Source: Chloroflexia bacterium (lineage in GTDB: Bacteria; Chloroflexota; Chloroflexia; Thermomicrobiales; JALYUS01). Taken from it: 7,620 nt of DNA. The number at the start of each line of letters is the position of its first letter. Position 1 is the first letter of the stretch. Positions 1 through 5,078 of the stretch are shown here, piece by piece. Below the pieces are notes generated by a model. That model ran no database searches. It was not told the origin of the DNA and saw only the letters and a program-made list of their open reading frames with translations. The translations under genes and the position numbers were made by a program. The DNA is taken from positions 1 to 7,620 of the forward strand of contig JAICJW010000219.1 in assembly GCA_025928215.1 (NCBI GenBank), given 5' to 3'.

Positions 1-312
1 GGCTACGCGGTGGATGTGGCGCGCTATCCTTTCCTGACGCCGGAATTGCTGCACGGGCTGGATCGGATCACGGGTTATCCGCGGCTCACCGCCGGGTTCG
101 AATCCTCCGTGCCGGGGCTGCACTTCCTCGGCGCGCCGGCGGCGGAAAGTTTCGGCCCGCTGATGCGCTTCGTCGCGGGCACCGGCTACGCCGCGCGCGG
201 TCTCACACGGGCGGTGACGGTCGGCGTTCGACGTTCGCGGTTCGGCGTTCGGCATGCGGGAAGCGCCGGCCCCGTTCTTCGAACGGCGAACGCCGAACCA
301 CGAACCCCATGA
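1..312 (+). CDS. C-terminal fragment of a probable FAD/NAD(P)-dependent oxidoreductase (flavin monooxygenase-like)
   Basis: Only the last 103 codons are present; the frame is open from base 1 and ends at TGA 310-312. The first residues, GYAVDV, resemble the sequence just after the ATG motif of flavin-containing monooxygenase-like proteins. The stretch FESSVPGLHFLGAPAAESFGP followed by FVAGTGYAARGLTRA (about residues 34-70) is the kind of C-terminal FAD-contacting segment (PGL-F-G) seen in NAD(P)/FAD-dependent oxidoreductases. The FAD and NAD(P) dinucleotide-binding motifs would lie upstream, outside the window, so family and substrate are inferred. The last 30 or so residues (arginine-rich, from TVGVRRS on) are read from a heptad repeat and look like an added tail. 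The stop overlaps the start of the sugar transferase by 4 bp, so the two are probably translationally coupled. The in-frame GTG at base 10 is internal, not a real start. Confidence 0.6.
   Translation, partial: GYAVDVARYPFLTPELLHGLDRITGYPRLTAGFESSVPGLHFLGAPAAESFGPLMRFVAGTGYAARGLTRAVTVGVRRSRFGVRHAGSAGPVLRTANAEPRTP
219..308. repeat. Inverted heptad repeat, GTTCGNN type, copy 1
   Basis: Four exact 7-nt units of form GTTCGNN run from 226 to 253. Four units of form GAACNNC run from 281 to 308 and end exactly at the base before the ATG of the sugar transferase (309). The arms are complementary: 233-251 pairs with 287-305 at 18 of 19 positions. An inner hairpin, CCGTTC (272-277) with GAACGG (281-286), sits in the loop. 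The whole element is translated as the tail of the upstream oxidoreductase. It shares GTTCGCGGTTCG and CGAACGCCGAACC with copy 2 at 1951-2019. Confidence 0.85.
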
Positions 313-938
313 CCGGCTATCGGGGCAAGCGCGCGCTCGATCTCGCCATTGCCGTGCCCGCGCTGATCGTGCTGTCGCCGGTGATGGCGGTCGTCGCGGC
401 GCTCGTCGCATGGCGAATGGGTCGCCCGGCGCTCTTCCGCCAGGTCCGGCCGGGGCTTGGCGAGCGACCATTCGCGGTCGCCAAGTTCCGCACGATGAAG
501 GAGGCATACGACGCGGCGGGACGGCCGCTCCCGGATCGCGAGCGGCTGACCGCGCTGGGCCGTTTCCTCCGCGCCAGTAGCCTCGACGAGTTGCCGGAGC
601 TGTTCAATGTCATCACGGGGGAGATGAGCCTTGTCGGCCCGCGCCCGCTGGTGACGAAGTACCTGCCGTACTACACCGAGCGGGAGCGGACGCGCTGCGC
701 CGTGCGCCCCGGCATCACCGGCTGGGCGCAAGTCAATGGGCGCAACGACCTGCCGTGGGATCAGCGGCTGGCGTGCGATGTCTGGTACGTCGCGCACTGC
801 TCGCTCGCGCTCGATCTGAAAATCCTCGGTATGACGATCGGGAAGGTGCTGCGCCGCGCGAATGTTCAGGTAGACACGGCGATCAACGAGCCTGATTTGA
901 GCGTCGAGCGCCACGACCGCCGCGCGTCAGCGGCATGA
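309..938 (+). CDS. Monotopic phosphoglycosyl transferase (undecaprenyl-phosphate sugar-1-phosphate transferase, PglC/WcaJ catalytic domain type)
   Basis: A 209-residue bacterial sugar transferase that moves a sugar-1-phosphate from a UDP-sugar to undecaprenyl phosphate, the first membrane step of polysaccharide or glycoconjugate assembly. It has the short PglC architecture without the N-terminal multi-helix domain of WbaP/WcaJ. A hydrophobic segment at residues 9-33 is broken by Ser23-Pro24, the feature that makes the PglC helix re-entrant. KFRTM is at 59-63, the catalytic Asp-Glu dyad at D93-E94 (SLDELPEL), SLVGPRPL at 107-114 and RPGITGWAQVNGR at 133-145. The sugar specificity cannot be read from the sequence. 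The ATG overlaps the upstream TGA (ATGA). No Shine-Dalgarno is visible, because the bases before it are GAAC heptads, so coupling to upstream translation is likely. The ATP-grasp gene follows after 15 bp. Confidence 0.95.
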   Translation: MTGYRGKRALDLAIAVPALIVLSPVMAVVAALVAWRMGRPALFRQVRPGLGERPFAVAKFRTMKEAYDAAGRPLPDRERLTALGRFLRASSLDELPELFNVITGEMSLVGPRPLVTKYLPYYTERERTRCAVRPGITGWAQVNGRNDLPWDQRLACDVWYVAHCSLALDLKILGMTIGKVLRRANVQVDTAINEPDLSVERHDRRASAA

Positions 939-953
939 ACCGGGGAGTAGCGT

Positions 954-1982
954 GTGAATGTGCTGTTGACGTGCGCGGGGCGGCGCAACTATCTGATTCA
1001 GTTCTTCCGCGACGCGCTCGGCCCGGATGGTGCGGTATTCGCGGCGGACGCCGCAGCGCATGCGCCCGCGCTGCGGGAAGCGGATGCGGCCTTCGTTCTG
1101 CTCCGCCTGGACGACCCGGCATATCTCGATCAACTCCTCGCGGTCTGCCGGGAGCGGCGCATTGATCTCCTGATCTCGCTCAACGATTACGAGCTGCCAT
1201 TGCTCGCGCGGCACCGGGACTGCTTCCGGGCAATCGGTACGCTCCCCGTTATTTCCTCGCCCGCCGTTGTCGAGACGTGCTACGACAAGTGGCAATCCTT
1301 CCGTTTCCTCGAAGCGCACGGCATCCCGACCGCGCGCACCTATCGCTCGCTCGACGCCGCGCGGGAGGCGCTCGCTACCGGCGCAATCGCCTTCCCGCTC
1401 GCCGTGAAACCGCGCTGGGGCAGCGGTTCGTGCGGCATCGAGCGGGCGCACGATGCCGGAGAACTCGCGCTCGTCTACGCGCTGGCGACGCGGCGGCAGG
1501 CGCGCTCCTCGTCTGCTGAGCAGTGCGCCGAACCGTCCATCCTCATTCAGGAATGGCTCGACGGCGAGGAATACGGCCTCGATGTCGTCAACGATCTGGA
1601 AGGGCGATATGCGGCCACACTCGCCAAACGCAAATTGGTGATGCGCGCCGGTGAGACGGATCGCGCGATCACCGTGCGGCATGAGGGATTGGAACGGCTG
1701 GGCGCGACGCTCGGCGGCGCGCTCGGCCATATCGGCAATCTCGATTGCGATGTCTTCGTTTCGGGCGAGCGGTGCGCGGTGCTGGAGATGAATCCGCGCT
1801 TCGGCGGTGGATACCCCTTCGCGCACAGCGCGGGCGCGAACCTCCCGGCGGCGCTGGTCGCCTGGGCGCGCGGCGAGACGCCCGATCCCGCCTGGCTGAC
1901 CGTCACGCCGAATATCGCCGCCGCGAAATGCGACCGGATGGTTGTAGCGAGTTCGGAGTTCGCGGTTCGCGGTGCGAAGTAG
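954..1982 (+). CDS. ATP-grasp domain carboxylate-amine ligase-like protein (CarB/PylC-like)
   Basis: A 342-residue ATP-grasp enzyme. Members activate a carboxylate as an acyl-phosphate with ATP and couple it to an amine or thiol. The N-terminal pre-ATP-grasp domain starts NVLLTCAGRRNYLIQFF, a Rossmann-like opening common in CarB-like ATP-grasp proteins of surface-polysaccharide clusters. Nucleotide and metal-binding landmarks are FPLAVKPRWGSGSCGI (147-162, Lys152), IQEWLDGEEYGLDVV (198-212) and LEMNPRFGGGYPF (277-289, with Glu278 and Asn280 as likely Mg ligands). The GTG start is supported by GGGGAG at 942-947, 6 nt away. Position in a sugar transferase operon suggests that it modifies a sugar or lipid-linked precursor, for example by adding an amino acid, but the substrate is unknown. 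The last 10 or so residues (SSEFAVRGAK) are encoded by a heptad repeat, so the natural C-terminus may have been replaced. It converges on trpS. Confidence 0.88.
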   Translation: MNVLLTCAGRRNYLIQFFRDALGPDGAVFAADAAAHAPALREADAAFVLLRLDDPAYLDQLLAVCRERRIDLLISLNDYELPLLARHRDCFRAIGTLPVISSPAVVETCYDKWQSFRFLEAHGIPTARTYRSLDAAREALATGAIAFPLAVKPRWGSGSCGIERAHDAGELALVYALATRRQARSSSAEQCAEPSILIQEWLDGEEYGLDVVNDLEGRYAATLAKRKLVMRAGETDRAITVRHEGLERLGATLGGALGHIGNLDCDVFVSGERCAVLEMNPRFGGGYPFAHSAGANLPAALVAWARGETPDPAWLTVTPNIAAAKCDRMVVASSEFAVRGAK

Positions 1983-2019
1983 GGAGCGGAGGTTCTCCGA
2001 ACGCCGAACCGCAAACCTC
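1951..2019. repeat. Inverted heptad repeat, GTTCGNN type, copy 2, between convergent genes
   Basis: Units of form GTTCGNN run from 1951 to 1971, followed by GTGCGAA (1972-1978). The opposing units GAACGCC, GAACCGC and AAACCTC fill 1999-2019 and end exactly beside the trpS stop codon (2020-2022). GCGGTTCG (1962-1969) pairs perfectly with 2005-2012, with further partial pairing outward. The element supplies the last codons and the stop (1980-1982) of the ATP-grasp gene and fills the 37-bp gap to trpS. It could act as a two-way transcription barrier, but there is no T tract on either strand, so an ordinary intrinsic terminator is not supported. Confidence 0.82.
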
Positions 2020-3048
2020 TCAGAGCAGCCCCATGCCGCGCTTGGCGTCGGTGAGGGTCTTGTCGGCGACGGGGCGGACACGGTCCGCGCCCTCTTTGAG
2101 GATGCGCTCGACGTAGCCCGATTCGGCGGTGATTTCGGCGTACCGCTTCTGCAACGGCTCCAATTCCGCGATGATCACGTCCGCCAGCGCCCGCTTGAAC
2201 GCGCCATATCCCTGCCCCGTGAAACGCGCCTCAATCGTCTCGCGCGATTCATTGGTGAAGGCCTGGTAGATCGAGAGCAGATTGAAGATGCCGGGGCGGC
2301 TCTCGTCGAAGACGATCGTGCCGACACTATCCGTCGTCGCTCGCTTCACCTTGTCCCAGATCATATCCGGCGTGTCGGTGAGGAAGATCGCGTGATAGCG
2401 GCCCGTCGCGCTCTTGCTCATCTTCTTCGCCGGTTCGTCGAGGCCCATCACGCGCGCCGCCGCCTCACCGATCCACGGTTCGGGCACGGTGAACGTCTCG
2501 CCATAGAGCCGGTTGAACCGCTCGGCGATGTCGCGCGTCAGCTCGACGTGCTGCTTCTGGTCGTCGCCCACCGGGACGCCGTTCGCATGGTAGAGGAGGA
2601 TGTCCGCCGCCATCAGCATCGGATAGGCGAGGAGACCGACCGATGAACGCTCGCGCTGATCGCCCGCCTTGTCCTTATACTGCGTCATCCGCTCCGCCCA
2701 GCCGAGCGGCGTCACGCAGTTGAAGAGCCACGCACATTCGGCGTGCGCCGTCACATGGCTTTGCACGAAGAGCGCGCACCGCGATGGGTCCAGCCCGGCG
2801 GCGAGAAAGACGGCGGCAAGTTCGTACGTCGCGGCCCGCAACGCGCCCGGGTCCTGGGGGAAGGTGATCGCGTGCAAGTCCACGATGCAGTAGATATTGT
2901 CCCACTGATCCTGATTCTCGACCCAGCGCCGGATCGCGCCGAGATAGTTGCCGATGTGCAACTGCCCGCTCGGCTGAATGCCGCTGAAGACGCGTGGTTT
3001 GACAATAGTGCCCGTGATCGGTTTCATCGCCTGCTCTGTTGCGGTCAT
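2020..3048 (-). CDS. trpS: Tryptophanyl-tRNA synthetase
   Basis: A class Ic aminoacyl-tRNA synthetase of 342 residues, the usual bacterial size; it charges tRNA-Trp with tryptophan using ATP. Visible hallmarks are FSGIQPSGQLHIGNYLGA (21-38) with the HIGN version of the HIGH motif at 31-34, AYPMLMAADILLY (141-153), GDDQKQHVELTRDIAERFN (161-179) and KMSKS at 209-213. The first ATG (3048) is preferred because AGGGAG lies 9 nt upstream; the second Met (codon 8, 3027) has only a weak GAGCAGG before it. The Shine-Dalgarno sequence is part of a C-rich repeat on the other strand. It is the last gene of the T-box-controlled trp cluster, 126 bp after trpD on the same strand, and it converges with the ATP-grasp gene. 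The protein shows no defects. Confidence 0.97.
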   Translation of the reverse strand: MTATEQAMKPITGTIVKPRVFSGIQPSGQLHIGNYLGAIRRWVENQDQWDNIYCIVDLHAITFPQDPGALRAATYELAAVFLAAGLDPSRCALFVQSHVTAHAECAWLFNCVTPLGWAERMTQYKDKAGDQRERSSVGLLAYPMLMAADILLYHANGVPVGDDQKQHVELTRDIAERFNRLYGETFTVPEPWIGEAAARVMGLDEPAKKMSKSATGRYHAIFLTDTPDMIWDKVKRATTDSVGTIVFDESRPGIFNLLSIYQAFTNESRETIEARFTGQGYGAFKRALADVIIAELEPLQKRYAEITAESGYVERILKEGADRVRPVADKTLTDAKRGMGLL

Positions 3049-3057
3049 TCTTGCCTA

Positions 3058-3088
3058 CTCCCTGCCCCCCTCCCGAAACGGGAAGGGG
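3058..3088. repeat. C-rich palindromic repeat, copy 1 (trpS side)
   Basis: A hairpin with CCCCTCCCG (3067-3075), loop AAA and CGGGAAGGGG (3079-3088, one bulged base), led by CTCCCTGCC on the plus strand. Read on the minus strand it yields the AGGGAG Shine-Dalgarno used by trpS. Its partner, copy 2, lies in the opposite sense at 3140-3179, and the two bracket the trpD-trpS spacer. The spacer interior (about 3089-3139) shows no recognisable gene or site. Confidence 0.8.
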
Positions 3089-3139
3089 AACCTGTTCAAA
3101 CATCCTGCCTTGCCATCAAACATCGAACCCTCCTGATTG

Positions 3140-3179
3140 CTCCCCCTTCCCGACACGGGAAGGGAGGCAGAGGGTTAGG
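3140..3179. repeat. C-rich palindromic repeat, copy 2 (end of trpD)
   Basis: A perfect 9-bp stem, CCCTTCCCG (3144-3152) with CGGGAAGGG (3156-3164) around the loop ACA, followed by GGCAGAGGGTTAGG. The TAA stop of trpD (3175-3177) is the complement of the TTA in this GGGTTAGG end, so the repeat supplies the stop. No T run follows on either strand, so it is not a typical terminator, although it may stabilise mRNA 3' ends or slow transcription between trpD and trpS. Confidence 0.83.
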
Positions 3180-4242
3180 TCGTCACCAGTTCCCGCGCGG
3201 CAAATCCCTGGGTGAGCGCGACGAAGGTCTCCATCGCCATCCGCGCGCGGCCCGTATCAATGCTCTCTGCCGCCTGCATGATACCCGATGCGATATCCGG
3301 CGCGGCATCGGCGGCGACGAGGGCGGCGGCGGCATTGAGAAGGACGACGTCGCGCGTCGGCCCCGGCTCGCCCGCCAGCACCCGCCGCGTGATGACGACA
3401 TTCTCCGCGACGCTGCCGCCGCGCACCGCCATGGGCGCCGCGCGGGCGAAGCCGAACTGCTCCGGCGTGATCTCGTACGTCGCGACATCGCGATCGACAT
3501 GCACTTCATGGATCGTCGTCGGGCCGGATATGCTGATCTCGTCCAACCCCTCCTGCCCATGCACGACCAATGCATGCTCGACGCCGAGGAGGGCGAAGAC
3601 GCGCGCCAACTTCGCCGCCAGCGCCGCGTCGCCGACACCCATCAGTTCGTAGGGCGCGCGGGCCGGATTGGTCAGCGGGCCGAGCAGGTTGAAGACAGTG
3701 CGGATGCCGATGTCGCGCCGCACCGGCCCGGCATGCTTCATTGCCGGGTGGAATGCCTGCGCGAACATGAAGCCGAACCCGGCCTCCCGCACGCATTGGG
3801 AAACCTGCTCCGGTGTCTGCTCAATGACGACGCCCAGCCCTTCCAGCACATCCGCGCTGCCGCAGCGGGAGGTCATCGCTCGGTTGCCGTGCTTCGCCAC
3901 CGCGACGCCCGCCCCCGCCACGACGAACGCCGCGGTCGTGCTGATATTGAAGGTGCCGCTGCCGTCGCCACCCGTGCCGACAACATCCACGACGGGTATT
4001 CCCTCATCGAGCGTCACGCGGCGGGCATGACGGCGCATTGTCTCGGCAAACCCGGCGATCTCGCCCTCTGTCTCGCCCCGGATGCGCAGCGCGGTGAGGA
4101 ACGCGCCGATCTGCGCGGGCGTCGCCTCCCCCGCCATGATCTGATCCATCACATGCGCCGCCTCGGGCCGTGTGAGGATTTGCCCCTCCACCACCCGCGC
4201 AATCGCGTCGCGGATTCCCGGTTCTGGTGCGTTACTGCTCAT
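3175..4242 (-). CDS. trpD: Anthranilate phosphoribosyltransferase
   Basis: Joins anthranilate to 5-phosphoribosyl pyrophosphate, the second committed step of tryptophan synthesis. From the chosen start it has 355 residues, slightly longer than the usual 340 or so. The PRPP-binding glycine-rich loop GTGGDGSGTFNIST is at 89-102, KHGNRAMTSRCGSADVLEGLG at 117-137, RDIGIRTVFNLLGPLTNPA at 176-194, and the metal-binding Asp-Glu pair at 234-235 (GLDEISISG). The ATG at 4242 (MSSNAPEP) has AGGGGG 8 nt upstream. A further in-frame ATG at 4269 would add nine residues read entirely from the repeat and is not favoured. The gene lies 78 bp after trpG and 126 bp before trpS. Its ribosome-binding site and its stop codon both fall in C-rich repeats, while the catalytic body looks intact. 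Confidence 0.96.
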   Translation of the reverse strand: MSSNAPEPGIRDAIARVVEGQILTRPEAAHVMDQIMAGEATPAQIGAFLTALRIRGETEGEIAGFAETMRRHARRVTLDEGIPVVDVVGTGGDGSGTFNISTTAAFVVAGAGVAVAKHGNRAMTSRCGSADVLEGLGVVIEQTPEQVSQCVREAGFGFMFAQAFHPAMKHAGPVRRDIGIRTVFNLLGPLTNPARAPYELMGVGDAALAAKLARVFALLGVEHALVVHGQEGLDEISISGPTTIHEVHVDRDVATYEITPEQFGFARAAPMAVRGGSVAENVVITRRVLAGEPGPTRDVVLLNAAAALVAADAAPDIASGIMQAAESIDTGRARMAMETFVALTQGFAARELVTT

Positions 4243-4245
4243 TGG

Positions 4246-4280
4246 CCTAACCCCCTGCCCCTTCCCCACGGTGGAAGGGG
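4246..4280. repeat. C-rich palindromic repeat, copy 3 (start of trpD)
   Basis: Begins CCTAACCCCC on the plus strand, followed by a hairpin with CCCCTTCC (4258-4265) and GGAAGGGG (4273-4280). Its complement contains the AGGGGG that serves as the trpD Shine-Dalgarno. Together with copy 4, which ends GGGGGTTAGG, it forms an opposed pair about 175 bp across (4246-4419), covering the trpG tail and the trpG-trpD gap. A small hairpin, CCCC (4308-4311) with GGGG (4315-4318), lies just after the trpG stop. Confidence 0.82.
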
Positions 4281-4320
4281 TGACTCAACTGCGGCATTGT
4301 GCTGTATCCCCGCTGGGGTC

Positions 4321-4983
4321 TCAATATGCATGTGCCAACACCTCCGCGCCATCAGCCACACCATTGAACGTATGTCCGGCTCCCCTTTCCCGTTTCGGGA
4401 AGGGGGTTAGGGGGTTAGGAAGATCGAGGAAATTTCCCAGCAGTTGATGCCCATGCTCGGTGAGGATGCTCTCCGGGTGGAACTGGACGCCTTCGAGGCC
4501 GGGGATTTCCCGATGGCGGACGCCCATCACCAGTCCGTCCGCCGTCTCCGCTGTCACTTCCAGTACGTCGGGCAGCGTCTCGCGCGCGACGACGAGCGAG
4601 TGGTAGCGGATCGCTGTGAAGGGCGACGGCAGCCCCCGGAAGATGCCCTGCCCCGTGTGATGCACCGCGCTCACCTTCCCGTGCATCAGGTGCGGCGCGC
4701 GGACGACGTCGCCGCCATACGCCGCGCCAATCGCCTGATGCCCCAGGCAGACGCCGAGGATCGGCACATGCCCCGCCAGCGCATGGATGAGCGGCACGCA
4801 GATGCCCGCCTCCTTCGGTGTGCAGGGGCCGGGCGACAGCACAACCCGCTCCGGCGCCATCGCGACGATCTCCGCCACCGTCGCCGCGTCATTGCGTACG
4901 ACGCGCACATCCGCGCCGAGTTCGCAGAGATACTGGTACAGGTTGTACGTAAACGAGTCTTTTTTATCAATCTGGGAAATCAC
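4321..4983 (-). CDS. trpG: Anthranilate synthase component II, glutamine amidotransferase
   Basis: A class I glutamine amidotransferase that hydrolyses glutamine and passes ammonia to TrpE; in many bacteria it also serves PabB. In this 220-residue product, SPGP is at 50-53, the nucleophile elbow GVCLGHQ at 77-83 (Cys79), and His169 and Glu171 in QFHPES complete the triad. The GTG start has GGAG 7 nt upstream. There are two oddities. The N-terminal motif, normally IDNYDSFTYN, reads IDKKDSFTYN through a run of six A. The family usually ends near LLGNFL (181-186), but here 33 or so more residues follow, beginning LPNPLTPFPKRERG, read from a C-rich repeat and the sequence beyond it. The catalytic core looks intact. 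It lies 90 bp after trpE, across another repeat. Confidence 0.95.
   Translation of the reverse strand: MISQIDKKDSFTYNLYQYLCELGADVRVVRNDAATVAEIVAMAPERVVLSPGPCTPKEAGICVPLIHALAGHVPILGVCLGHQAIGAAYGGDVVRAPHLMHGKVSAVHHTGQGIFRGLPSPFTAIRYHSLVVARETLPDVLEVTAETADGLVMGVRHREIPGLEGVQFHPESILTEHGHQLLGNFLDLPNPLTPFPKRERGAGHTFNGVADGAEVLAHAY
4382..4419. repeat. C-rich palindromic repeat, copy 4 (inside trpG 3' end)
   Basis: An 11-bp stem with one G-T pair: CCCCTTTCCCG (4382-4392), loop TTT, CGGGAAGGGGG (4396-4406), followed by two direct copies of GGGGGTTAGG-like sequence up to 4419. It lies wholly within the trpG reading frame and is translated as PNPLTPFPKRERG. This is a clear case of a palindromic repeat recruited into a protein C-terminus. 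Confidence 0.87.
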
Positions 4984-5002
4984 ACGCTCACTCCGTTCGC
5001 TC

Positions 5003-5078
5003 AGTAGTCAGTTGTCGGTTGTCCGTAGCCATAACGACATCGCTCCCTCTGACTACCGACTACTGACTACTGACTACT
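5003..5078. repeat. Inverted heptad repeat, NGTNGTC type, between trpE and trpG
   Basis: The left arm is AGTAGTC, AGTTGTC, GGTTGTC and CGTAGCC (5003-5030). The right arm is GACTACC followed by three GACTACT units (5051-5078). 5003-5023 is complementary to 5051-5071 at 19 of 21 positions, around a spacer of 27 bases. The trpE stop TAG (5074-5076) lies inside the last unit. Beside the left arm, 4985-5002 (CGCTCACTCCGTTCGCTC) supplies the GGAG Shine-Dalgarno of trpG on the minus strand. Confidence 0.88.

Noticed and set aside
1491..1530. A possible repeat insertion in the ATP-grasp gene (RQARSSSAEQ region)
   Set aside because: There is only a short palindrome, CTGCT/AGCAG, and no match to the other repeats. 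A variable surface loop is a simpler explanation.
927..2081. A 384-codon minus-strand open frame opposite the ATP-grasp gene
   Set aside because: High-GC shadow of a gene with clear ATP-grasp motifs; no recognisable protein features.
3067..3164. Hairpins between trpD and trpS as intrinsic terminators
   Set aside because: The stems are strong but no T tract follows on the minus strand, and copies of the same hairpin lie inside coding sequence. They are better explained as dispersed repeats.
4243..4269. A nine-residue N-terminal extension of trpD
   Set aside because: It is read from the C-rich repeat, lacks family similarity, and the ATG at 4242 has its own Shine-Dalgarno.
2743..4410. A 555-codon open frame on the plus strand across the trpD and trpS region
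   Set aside because: It is the antisense shadow of trpG, trpD and trpS, which have full motif support. Its composition is rich in Arg and His, and no domain is recognisable.
5003..5078. A CRISPR array or direct tandem repeat locus
   Set aside because: Units are only 7 nt with no unique spacers between them, and the two halves are inverted rather than direct.
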